NCBI RefSeq assembly: GCF_015070875.1 | Contig: NZ_JADDIV010000001.1 | Location: forward strand, 865,899 to 929,898 | Length of the DNA stretch: 64,000 bases | Direction: 5' to 3' | Origin: Ramlibacter pallidus | GTDB taxonomy: Bacteria > Pseudomonadota > Gammaproteobacteria > Burkholderiales > Burkholderiaceae_C | Shown: piece after piece, positions 17,291-24,673 of the stretch | Position numbering within the stretch: the stretch's first letter is position 1 | Layout: the number at the start of each line of letters is the position of its first letter | Notes under the pieces: model-generated | What the model saw: only the letters and a program-made list of their open reading frames with translations | The model's database searches: none | Told to the model about the DNA's origin: nothing | Translations under genes and position numbers: made by a program

Positions 17291-18262
17291 TCACTCCGCC
17301 TTGAAGCCCGAGGCCTTGATCGGCGCTTCCCAGCGCTTCAGGTGCGTGGCCTGCGTTTCGCCCAGCTGGGCCGCGGAGCCGTGGTTCGGCACGAGGCCGA
17401 AGCCGTAGATCCGTTCCTGGATCGCCGGGTCGCGCAGCGCGTCGGCGACGGCACGGTCGATGCGCCCGACGGTTTCGGCCGGCATGCCGGGCGGGCCGTA
17501 CAGGCCGAAGAACGCGTCGGCCTCGATGTTGATGCCCGCCTCCTTCAGCGTGGGGACGTCCGGGAGCGCGCGCGTGCGCTGGCTGCCGGTGACCGCCAGG
17601 ATCCGCACCTTGCCGGCCTTGTGGTGCTCCAGCGTCTCGGAAGCCGTGTCGACCATCAGCGGCACCTGCCCGCCGATCAGGTCTTGCGCCGCGGGCGCGC
17701 CGCCGCGGTAGGCCACGTGCGTGAGCGGCACGCCCGCCACCTGGCTGAGCAGCAGGCCGGCGAAGTGCGGCACGGTGCCCGCACCGGAAGTGGCGTAGTT
17801 GGCACGCGCCGGGTTCGCCTTCATCCACGCCAGCACCGACCTGATGTCGCCGGCCGGCGCCGCGGGCCCCGCCGTCACGGCGAAGTCGAAGGTCACGATG
17901 CGCGCGACCGGCGTGAAATCCTTGATGGGGTCGTAGCCGAGGTTCGGGTAGAGCCAGGGCGCGATCACGGTGGCGCCGCTGGGCGACAGCACCAGGTTCT
18001 GCCCATCCGGCGTCATGCGCTTGAGCTCGCCCAGGATGAGCCGGCCGGCGGCGCCCGGCTTGTTCTCCACGATCACGTTCTGGCCCAGCGACGCCTTCAT
18101 CTTCTCGGCCAGCAGGCGCGCAATGGTGTCGGCCGAGCCGCCCGGCGGGAACCCGACCCAGATGCGCATCGTGCGCTCCTGCGCCAGTGCCGACGGGGCG
18201 GCGAAGGCGGCGAGCGTGGCCAGCGCGGCGGCGGCGAGGGCGGCGAATCGACGGCGAAGCAT
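17291..18262 (-). CDS. Bug-type tripartite tricarboxylate transporter substrate-binding protein
   Basis: 323-residue periplasmic solute receptor of the Bug (TctC-like) family, abundant in Burkholderiales. It has a signal peptide (about residues 1-28, cleaving after ALAQ), then the family marks MRIWVGFPPGGSADTIARLLAEK and VIVENKPGAAGRL. These proteins bind carboxylates in a Venus-flytrap fold. The membrane subunits TctA/TctB are not nearby, so this is an orphan receptor. AGGAG precedes the ATG. It is divergent from the amidohydrolase gene, whose substrate it may sense or deliver. Confidence 0.93.
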   Translation of the reverse strand: MLRRRFAALAAAALATLAAFAAPSALAQERTMRIWVGFPPGGSADTIARLLAEKMKASLGQNVIVENKPGAAGRLILGELKRMTPDGQNLVLSPSGATVIAPWLYPNLGYDPIKDFTPVARIVTFDFAVTAGPAAPAGDIRSVLAWMKANPARANYATSGAGTVPHFAGLLLSQVAGVPLTHVAYRGGAPAAQDLIGGQVPLMVDTASETLEHHKAGKVRILAVTGSQRTRALPDVPTLKEAGINIEADAFFGLYGPPGMPAETVGRIDRAVADALRDPAIQERIYGFGLVPNHGSAAQLGETQATHLKRWEAPIKASGFKAE

Positions 18263-18367
18263 GGGTGTCTCCTGCGGCTGCGTTTGAAGCCGCCGACGTT
18301 AGCAAGCTACCATTCCCGTCGCCATCCGGGCGCACCCGGAGAAGACCCGCAGGAGACAAGGAAAGCC

Positions 18368-19348
18368 ATGACCGTGATCGACGTCCACACCCACATGTTC
18401 ACCACGAAGTGGCTCGAGCTGCTGAAGGCGAAGGGGGGCAGCTACAACATCCAGACGCGCCCGGACGGCCAGCAGGAGATCTTCCGCGGCGACACGCCGG
18501 TGGTGATCCCGCAGAAGGGCCACTTCGACTGGGAACTGCGCATCCGGCACATGGACCAGGCGAAGATCGATGTCTCGGTGGTGTCCCTCACCTGCCCCAA
18601 CGTGTACTGGGGCGGCGAGGAGGTCAGCGTGCAGGCCGCGCGCGAGGCCAACGACAACGTTGCCGACGCGCAGTCGCGCTACCCCGACCGCATCCGCTGG
18701 TTCGCCTCGCTGCCCTGGGAGTATCCGCAGCGTGCGGTCGAAGAACTGGAACGCAGCTGCGCGAGGGGCGCCGTGGGCGTGATGGTGCTGGCCAACGTGT
18801 CCGGCAAGAGCCTGACCGACCCGATGTTCGAGCCGGTGTGGGCGGAGATCGACCGGCGCGCGCTGCCGGTGCTCGTGCATCCCACCGACCCGCCGGGCGT
18901 CGACCTGATGGACATGACGAAGTTCGACCTGAGCTGGTCGGTCGGCTTCATGTTCGACACCACGCTGGCGATCACGCGGATGATCTTCGAGGGCTTCTTC
19001 GACCGCTACCCGAACATGAAGGTGATCGCCTCGCACGGCGGCGGCACCCTTCCGTACCTGGTGGGCCGGTTCGAAAAGGGCGACGAGGTCGAGCTGCCCT
19101 CGCGCCGCAAGATGCAGCGCAAGCCGACCGACTACCTGCGCCATATCTATTACGACAGCATCACCTACAACCTGGGCGCCCTGCAGTACCTGGTCTCGGT
19201 GGTGGGCGCCGAGCACGTCATGTTCGGGACCGACTGGCCGCACTGGGTGCACGACACGAAGGGATCGATGGCGAACACCGGCGCACTGCCGGAAGCGCAG
19301 ATGCACGCCGTCCGCTCTCGCAATGCGGAACGTGTTTTCGGGTTCTGA
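18368..19348 (+). CDS. Amidohydrolase family protein (ACMSD / resorcylate decarboxylase-like)
   Basis: 326-residue amidohydrolase-2 TIM barrel. Metal ligands are expected in IDVHTHMF (His7, His9), in VLVHPTDP (about residue 175), in IASHGGGTLPYL (about 222), and Asp in MFGTDWPHW (about 285). Family members decarboxylate aminocarboxymuconate semialdehyde or hydroxybenzoates, or hydrolyse lactones, so this is probably an aromatic or carboxylate catabolic enzyme. The ATG at 18368 is preceded by CAGGAGACAAGGAAAG, a good ribosome site. It is divergent from a Bug receptor. Confidence 0.9.
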   Translation: MTVIDVHTHMFTTKWLELLKAKGGSYNIQTRPDGQQEIFRGDTPVVIPQKGHFDWELRIRHMDQAKIDVSVVSLTCPNVYWGGEEVSVQAAREANDNVADAQSRYPDRIRWFASLPWEYPQRAVEELERSCARGAVGVMVLANVSGKSLTDPMFEPVWAEIDRRALPVLVHPTDPPGVDLMDMTKFDLSWSVGFMFDTTLAITRMIFEGFFDRYPNMKVIASHGGGTLPYLVGRFEKGDEVELPSRRKMQRKPTDYLRHIYYDSITYNLGALQYLVSVVGAEHVMFGTDWPHWVHDTKGSMANTGALPEAQMHAVRSRNAERVFGF

Positions 19349-19418
19349 GCCCGATTACCTGCGTGGAAGTTCAGGATTCAAGCGCATCGAGGTCATCAAT
19401 CCGGGAGAAAGTTCGCAA

Positions 19419-19424
19419 TAAAGT
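19419..19424 (+). promoter_or_regulatory. -10 hexamer 6 nt before haloacid dehalogenase start
   Basis: TAAAGT with a 6-nt spacer to ATG 19431. The small AT-rich patch stands out in GC-rich sequence. No ribosome site directly before the ATG. Confidence 0.42.
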
Positions 19425-19430
19425 ATCGCC

Positions 19431-20111
19431 ATGGACCAACCCCAGGCGGTGCTGTTCGATGCCTATGGCACGCTGTTCGACGTGTACAGCGTCGGCCTGC
19501 TCGCGGAACAGCTGTTCCCGGGGCAGGGCCAGGCGCTGTCCGTCCTGTGGCGCGACAAGCAGATCGAATACACGCGGCTGGTCACCACCAGCAATGACGG
19601 CGCGCACTACCGGCCGTTCTGGGACCTGACCCGCGCCGGGCTGCGCTACGCGTGCAAGCGCCTCCGCCTGGACCTCACGCCGGAGCGCGAGCAGCAGCTG
19701 ATGAACCAGTACCGGCACCTCTCCGCCTTCCCGGAAGGCCGCGAGGTGCTGCAGGCCCTGCGCACCCGCGGCGTCGTCACCGGCATCCTGAGCAACGGCG
19801 ACCCGGAGATGCTGGGCATCGCCGTGCGCAGCGCCGGGCTCGATGGCCTGCTCGACCACGTGATCAGCGTGGACCGCGTGCGCAAGTACAAGACGCACCC
19901 CGACGCCTATCGCCTCGGCACGCAGGCGGTGAAGAAGCCGGCCGCCCATGTCCTGTTCGTCAGCTGCAACGCGTGGGATGCGCTGGCCGCCACCTGGTTC
20001 GGCTACCGCACGCTCTGGGTCAACCGCTACCAGCTGCCGTTCGAGGAACTGGACACGCAGCCGACCCGCACCGGCCCGACGCTCGACGACGTGCTGGCCT
20101 TCTTCGAATGA
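19431..20111 (+). CDS. Haloacid dehalogenase type II (L-2-haloacid dehalogenase-like)
   Basis: 226-residue HAD-superfamily enzyme. The catalytic Asp is in [14 protein letters not shown] (Asp10), the type II dehalogenase signature. Other family motifs are [25 protein letters not shown] (Lys region) and [16 protein letters not shown]. The enzyme type hydrolyses L-2-haloacids to D-2-hydroxyacids; haloacetate would give glycolate. The gene directly precedes malate synthase G (glcB), which uses glyoxylate, an oxidation product of glycolate. Many family members have broader or unknown physiological substrates. Confidence 0.9.
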   Translation: MDQPQAVLFDAYGTLFDVYSVGLLAEQLFPGQGQALSVLWRDKQIEYTRLVTTSNDGAHYRPFWDLTRAGLRYACKRLRLDLTPEREQQLMNQYRHLSAFPEGREVLQALRTRGVVTGILSNGDPEMLGIAVRSAGLDGLLDHVISVDRVRKYKTHPDAYRLGTQAVKKPAAHVLFVSCNAWDALAATWFGYRTLWVNRYQLPFEELDTQPTRTGPTLDDVLAFFE

Positions 20112-20143
20112 CCGATTCCCAGAACCCTCCGCAGGAGAAAACG

Positions 20144-22339
20144 ATGACAGCCCGTACCGCCATCCACGGCCTCCAGGTCGACACCGCGCTCAAGCGCTTC
20201 GTGGACGAACAGGTCCTGCCCACCGTGGGCGTGGACGCCGCGAAGTTCTGGCAGGGCTTCGACGCGATCGTGCGCGAGCTCTCGCCGAAGAACGAAGCCC
20301 TGCTCGCCGAGCGCGACCGCCTGCAGTCCGAGATGGACGCCTGGCACAAGAAGAACCCGGGGCCGATCCGCGACATGCAGGCCTACCGCCAGCACCTGGA
20401 GCGCATAGGCTACCTGGTGCCGGCCCCCAGGGATGCGAAGGCCACCACCGCGAACGTCGACGCAGAGCTCGCGCTGCAGGCCGGCCCGCAGCTGGTGGTG
20501 CCGATCCTGAACGCGCGCTACGCGCTCAACGCCGCGAACGCGCGCTGGGGCTCGCTGTACGACGCGTTCTACGGCACCGACGTGATCCCGGAGACGGGCG
20601 GCGCCGACAAGGGCCCCGGCTACAACGAGGTGCGCGGCGAGAAGGTGATCGCCCGCGCGCGCCAGGTGCTGGACCAGGCCGCGCCGCTGGAGAGCGGCTC
20701 GCATGCGGACGCCACCGCGTACCAGGTCGAAGGCGGCCGGCTGGTCGTCAAGCTCAAGGGCGGGAAGAGCGCGGGCCTGAAGGACCCCGCGAAGTTCGTC
20801 GGCTACCAGGGCGACGCCGCGGCGCCGTCATCGATCCTCCTGAAGAACAACGGCCTGCACCTGGACATCCAGGTCGATCGCAACCATTCGATCGGCCGCA
20901 CCGACGCCGCGGGCGTCAGCGACGTCGTGGTGGAAGCGGCGCTCTCCACCATCCTCGACCTGGAGGATTCGATCGCGGCGGTGGACGCGCAGGACAAGCT
21001 GCTCGCCTACCGCAACTGGTTCGGCATCCTGCAGGGCACGCTGACCGAGCAGGTGAACAAGGGCGGCAAGAGCTTCACGCGCGGGCTCAACCCGGACCGC
21101 ATCTACCGGTCCGCGCAGGGCGACGGCGAGGTGCGCCTGCACGGCCGCTCGCTCCTGTTCCTGCGCAACGTCGGCCACCTGATGACGAACCCCGCCATCC
21201 TTTGGGACGGCGGCAAGGAGATCCCCGAAGGCATCATGGACGCGGTGATCACCACGGCGATCGCGATGGTGGACCTGCAGGGCAAGGGCGCGAACGGCAT
21301 CCGCAACTCGCGGCAGGGCTCCGTCTACATCGTCAAGCCGAAGATGCACGGTCCCGCCGAGGTCGCGTTCGCGTCCGAGCTGTTCGGCCGGGTCGAGCAG
21401 CTGCTGGGCCTGCCGGCCAATACCGTGAAGCTGGGCATCATGGACGAGGAGCGCCGCACCAGCGTCAACCTGCAGGCCTGCATCGCCGCGGCCGCCGCGC
21501 GCGTGGCCTTCATCAACACCGGCTTCCTCGACCGCACCGGCGACGAGATGCACACCGCGATGCACGCGGGCCCGATGATCCGCAAGGGCGACATGAAGTC
21601 CAGCGCCTGGATCCAGGCCTACGAGAAGAGCAACGTCCTCGTGGGACTGGCTTGCGGCCTGCGCGGCCGGGCCCAGATCGGCAAGGGCATGTGGGCGATG
21701 CCGGACATGATGGCGGCGATGCTGGAACAGAAGATCGTGCACCCGAAGGCCGGCGCCAACACCGCCTGGGTGCCCTCGCCCACGGCGGCCACGCTGCACG
21801 CCCTGCACTACCACCAGGTCGACGTGTTCGCGGTGATGCAGGAGCTGGAGAAAGGCGACGCGGCGGCCGAACGCGAGAACCTGCTGGCGGGCCTGCTCAC
21901 GGTGCCCGTCGCGCCCGAAGTGAAGTGGACGCCGCAGGAGCGCCAGCAGGAACTCGACAACAACGCGCAGGGCATCCTGGGCTACGTGGTGCGCTGGATC
22001 GACCAGGGCGTCGGCTGCTCGAAGGTGCCCGACATCCACAACGTCGGCCTGATGGAGGACCGCGCGACGCTGCGCATCTCCAGCCAGCACATCTGCAACT
22101 GGCTGCTGCACGGCGTGGTGACCGAACAGCAGGTGATCGAGACCTTCCAGCGCATGGCCGCGGTGGTGGACAAGCAGAACGCGGGCGACCCGTTTTACCA
22201 GCCGATGGCCGGGAACTGGGAGACCTCGTTCGCCTACCGCGCGGCGCTGGACCTGGTGTTCAAGGGGAAGGAGCAGCCGAGCGGCTACACCGAGCCGCTG
22301 CTGCACGCCTGGCGCCTGAAGGTCAAGGCCGCGGCCTGA
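20144..22339 (+). CDS. glcB: Malate synthase G
   Basis: Condenses glyoxylate and acetyl-CoA to malate, consuming glyoxylate from glycolate or C2 compounds. The 731-residue length matches isoform G, not the shorter isoform A. Recognisable segments are [20 protein letters not shown] (Mg-binding acidic region), [15 protein letters not shown], and [15 protein letters not shown] (active-site loop). ATG 20144 is chosen because AGGAG lies 9-10 nt upstream; an in-frame ATG at 20108 overlaps the HAD stop and would add 12 residues. The stop abuts the convergent GST gene with no gap. Confidence 0.97.
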   Translation: MTARTAIHGLQVDTALKRFVDEQVLPTVGVDAAKFWQGFDAIVRELSPKNEALLAERDRLQSEMDAWHKKNPGPIRDMQAYRQHLERIGYLVPAPRDAKATTANVDAELALQAGPQLVVPILNARYALNAANARWGSLYDAFYGTDVIPETGGADKGPGYNEVRGEKVIARARQVLDQAAPLESGSHADATAYQVEGGRLVVKLKGGKSAGLKDPAKFVGYQGDAAAPSSILLKNNGLHLDIQVDRNHSIGRTDAAGVSDVVVEAALSTILDLEDSIAAVDAQDKLLAYRNWFGILQGTLTEQVNKGGKSFTRGLNPDRIYRSAQGDGEVRLHGRSLLFLRNVGHLMTNPAILWDGGKEIPEGIMDAVITTAIAMVDLQGKGANGIRNSRQGSVYIVKPKMHGPAEVAFASELFGRVEQLLGLPANTVKLGIMDEERRTSVNLQACIAAAAARVAFINTGFLDRTGDEMHTAMHAGPMIRKGDMKSSAWIQAYEKSNVLVGLACGLRGRAQIGKGMWAMPDMMAAMLEQKIVHPKAGANTAWVPSPTAATLHALHYHQVDVFAVMQELEKGDAAAERENLLAGLLTVPVAPEVKWTPQERQQELDNNAQGILGYVVRWIDQGVGCSKVPDIHNVGLMEDRATLRISSQHICNWLLHGVVTEQQVIETFQRMAAVVDKQNAGDPFYQPMAGNWETSFAYRAALDLVFKGKEQPSGYTEPLLHAWRLKVKAAA

Positions 22340-23020
22340 TCAGGCCGGTGCCGCCGTGCCCGCCATGCGGCGCGACAGCGCCGAGCCGCGGGCGAGCAGG
22401 TAGGCGGTGAGGCGCGCCGGATAGTCCGGCCGCACCGCGTCCCGCACCGAGGGACGCGCGTGGAGCGCCTCGCGCCAGCGCTGCACCCGCGGGAGGCCGT
22501 CGAAGAAGCCGGCCTCGCCGACGGTCTCGAAGAGGTTGAAGTAGCGGAACACCGGCCCGAACACCGCATCGACCAGGCCGAAGCGCTCGCCGGCGAACCA
22601 CGGACCGAGCGGATCCAGCGCCGCCTCCAGCCGTTCGAAGCGTTCCCGCAGCGCGGCGCGCTTTCGCTCCAGCGAAACCTCGTCCGGCGCGCCGTAGAAG
22701 GCCGCGACCGCGTCCAGCACCGCGGAGCCGAACTCCATCCAGCCGCGTTCGCGGGCGCGCTGCAGCGCGCCTTGCGGATGCAGCCGCGGCCCGGTCGCCT
22801 CGTCGAGGTATTCGCAGATCACGGCGGATTCGAAGACGGGCTGTCCGTCGACCAGCAGCACCGGCGTCTGGCCCAGCGGCGAGACGGCGAGGAACCAGTC
22901 CGGCTTGTCGGCCAGGTCGATCCAGCGGCGCTCGAAGCGGGCGCCCTTCTCGGCCAGCACGATCGCCGCGCGCTGCACGTAAGGGCACAGCTCGTGGCTC
23001 ACGAGCACCAGGGCGCTCAT
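22340..23020 (-). CDS. Glutathione S-transferase family protein (omega-like active site)
   Basis: 226-residue GST with a likely catalytic Cys in SHELCPYVQRA (Cys12), as in omega/beta-type and stringent-starvation-like GSTs that do thiol transfer rather than conjugation. PLGQTPVLLVDG holds the cis-Pro and PVFESAVICEYLDEA the glutathione-binding Glu-Ser. The all-helical C-domain follows. Overlaps the upstream gstA-like gene by 4 nt, so the two GSTs form one operon. It converges on glcB with the palindrome TGATCA providing both stop codons. Confidence 0.9.
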   Translation of the reverse strand: MSALVLVSHELCPYVQRAAIVLAEKGARFERRWIDLADKPDWFLAVSPLGQTPVLLVDGQPVFESAVICEYLDEATGPRLHPQGALQRARERGWMEFGSAVLDAVAAFYGAPDEVSLERKRAALRERFERLEAALDPLGPWFAGERFGLVDAVFGPVFRYFNLFETVGEAGFFDGLPRVQRWREALHARPSVRDAVRPDYPARLTAYLLARGSALSRRMAGTAAPA

Positions 23021-23631
23021 GCCTTCACCAGCCCTTCGGCCTGCAGGGCGGCCAGCACCGCCGGACGCGCCGCGATGCGCTGGAGGTAGCCCTCGAGGCG
23101 CGGGTAGGCCTTGAGCGACAGGCCCAGCATCGGCGCCCAGCGCAGGATCGTGAACGCGTAGGCATCGGCGATGGTGAAGGCGTCCGAAGCGATGAAGTCG
23201 CGGCCGGCGAGCACCTGCTCGATCTCGGCGAAGCGCAGGGCCAGCTTGTCCTTCACGGCCTTGCGCGTCGAATCCGCGGTCTCCTTGTGCCACAGCCAGG
23301 GGCTGAACACCTTGTGCAGTTCGGTCGAGACGAAGGTCACCCACTCCAGCACCTGCAGGCGTTCGCGCGAACCGGCGGCGGGCAACAGCCGCGCGGAAGG
23401 CGCGGCGTCGGCGACGTGCTGCAGCAGCGCCGCGCCTTCGGTGTGGCGGCTGCCGTCGTCCAGCTCCAGCAGCGGCACGTAGCCGCGCGGGTTGACGGTG
23501 CGGTAGTCGGTGCCATCCGCCAGCTTCTGCGTGGCCAGGTCGACCGCCACCAGCTCGGGCTGGACACCGGTTTCGCGCAACGCGATGTGCACGGCGAGGG
23601 AGCAGGCGGCGGGAGAGAAATAGAGCTTCAT
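23017..23631 (-). CDS. gstA: Glutathione S-transferase, beta class
   Basis: 204-residue beta-class GST, recognisable by MKLYFSPAACSLAVHIALRE with Cys10 as the beta-class active-site residue. NPRGYVPLLELDDG gives the cis-Pro and TEGAALLQHVAD the glutathione contacts. The C-domain N-capping segment is DAFTIADAYAFTILRW. Probably detoxification or thiol exchange. AAAGGA precedes the ATG. Divergent from a LysR regulator, with an operator-like site over its probable promoter. Confidence 0.93.
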   Translation of the reverse strand: MKLYFSPAACSLAVHIALRETGVQPELVAVDLATQKLADGTDYRTVNPRGYVPLLELDDGSRHTEGAALLQHVADAAPSARLLPAAGSRERLQVLEWVTFVSTELHKVFSPWLWHKETADSTRKAVKDKLALRFAEIEQVLAGRDFIASDAFTIADAYAFTILRWAPMLGLSLKAYPRLEGYLQRIAARPAVLAALQAEGLVKA

Positions 23632-23660
23632 CGGGGCGTCCTTTGTGGGAGGGAGCCCGG

Positions 23661-23666
23661 ACTGTA
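23661..23666 (-). promoter_or_regulatory. -10 element of the GST operon
   Basis: TACAGT on the minus strand. It would start transcription about 23 nt before the gstA ATG, leaving room for the AAAGGA ribosome site. The first LysR-type site lies immediately upstream, covering the -15 to -30 region. Confidence 0.4.
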
Positions 23667-23668
23667 GG

Positions 23669-23684
23669 ATTGCGCCGTTGCAAT
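23669..23684. promoter_or_regulatory. LysR-type operator-like site 1 (ATTGC-N6-GCAAT)
   Basis: ATTGCGCCGTTGCAAT, a dyad containing the T-N11-A pattern of LysR boxes. It lies between the divergent gst and lysR starts. An identical half-site pair recurs 42 bp away. Confidence 0.55.
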
Positions 23685-23690
23685 GAAAAT
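23685..23690 (+). promoter_or_regulatory. -10-like hexamer before LysR gene
   Basis: GAAAAT, 8 nt before ATG 23699 and directly abutting operator-like site 1. It would give a nearly leaderless message and suggests autorepression. Confidence 0.3.
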
Positions 23691-23698
23691 ACGCGGCT

Positions 23699-24589
23699 AT
23701 GAAAACACTGATTGCACCTTCGCAATACGCGCCGACCGCCGCGGACCTCCAGGTCGTGCTGGCCCTGGCCCGTGGCCGCACGCTGGCGCAGGCCGCGCAG
23801 CGCCTCGGCGCCGATGCCTCCACGGTGTTCCGTTCGCTGCAGAAGATCGAGAAGAACCTCGGCCAGCGGCTGTTCGAACGCTCGCGCGAGGGCTACCTGC
23901 CGCTGGAGGCGGCGCAGGCGATCGCCGCGCACGCCGAACGCATCGAAGCCGAACTCGAGGCCGCGCGCGCGGTCTTGCGCGGCCCGGGCGAAGAGGTGTC
24001 CGGGCGCGTGCGCGTCAGCACGACCGACTCCGTGCTGCGGGGACTGGTGCTGCCCTCCCTCCCCCTGCTGGCGCGCAGGCATCCAGCGCTGCAGCTGGAA
24101 CTCGACGCCACGAAGGAAGCGGTCAGCCTGACGCGGCGGGACGCCGACCTGGCGCTGCGCGCCACGCCCAGGCCGCCGCAGCACCTGGTGGGGCGGCACC
24201 TGGGCACCATCCGCTTCGTGGCCTGCGTCGGCAAGGCCATGCCGGCCGCGCAGCGCCGGCGCCCGCTGGAAGCCCACGCATGGATTGGCGCGGACGAGGG
24301 CATGCCGGAGCATCCCAGCGTGCGCTGGCGGCGCAAGCAACTGCCGCGCGTGACGCCCCGCCTGCTGGTGGACACCATCTCGGCCGTGGTGGACGTGGTG
24401 CGCGCCGGGCTGGGCGCCGGGGTCGTGCCGCTCTTCATGCTGGAGCGGGAGACCGACCTGGTGCCGCTCGGCCCGCCGCTGGAAGGCTGCAGTTCGGAGC
24501 TGTGGCTGCTGGCGCACCCGGAGTCGCGCCACCTGCGGCGCATCGCCGCCACATACCAGCACTTCGGCGAGCACCTCGTGCTGCCCTGA
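23699..24589 (+). CDS. LysR-family transcriptional regulator of the GST operon
   Basis: 296-residue LysR regulator. The HTH (about residues 18-70) reads DLQVVLALARGRTLAQAAQRL with STVFRSLQKIEKNLGQRLFER as the recognition and wing part. The effector domain follows from about residue 98 (GRVRVSTTDSVLRGL). The N-terminus is about 12 residues longer than usual before the HTH, and its codons 5-9 contain the second operator-like site, so coding and regulatory sequence overlap. Divergence from two GST genes makes them the likely targets. No Shine-Dalgarno is seen. Confidence 0.92.
   Translation: MKTLIAPSQYAPTAADLQVVLALARGRTLAQAAQRLGADASTVFRSLQKIEKNLGQRLFERSREGYLPLEAAQAIAAHAERIEAELEAARAVLRGPGEEVSGRVRVSTTDSVLRGLVLPSLPLLARRHPALQLELDATKEAVSLTRRDADLALRATPRPPQHLVGRHLGTIRFVACVGKAMPAAQRRRPLEAHAWIGADEGMPEHPSVRWRRKQLPRVTPRLLVDTISAVVDVVRAGLGAGVVPLFMLERETDLVPLGPPLEGCSSELWLLAHPESRHLRRIAATYQHFGEHLVLP
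23711..23726. promoter_or_regulatory. LysR-type operator-like site 2 (ATTGC-N6-GCAAT)
   Basis: ATTGCACCTTCGCAAT, with the same half-sites and spacing as site 1 and centred 42 bp (about four helical turns) away. It lies inside the first codons of the LysR gene. Confidence 0.5.
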
Positions 24590-24673
24590 AAGCGCCTTCA
24601 TCCCGCGGAACGCGCCGCTGGTCGTGTTCGCGTCTGTAACAGACGTGACGAAGGCGGCCGCCGTCAGGTATCG

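Noticed and set aside
18319..18340. Small hairpin CCGGG-CGCA-CCCGG as a regulatory element before the amidohydrolase
   Set aside because: Only 5 bp, and such stems are frequent by chance at this GC content.
15348..18359. A 1003-codon open frame on the minus strand spanning the CoA-transferase, GST and Bug genes
   Set aside because: Only the 3' 397 codons match a protein family; the rest is antisense or out-of-frame to well supported genes, as is common in high-GC DNA.
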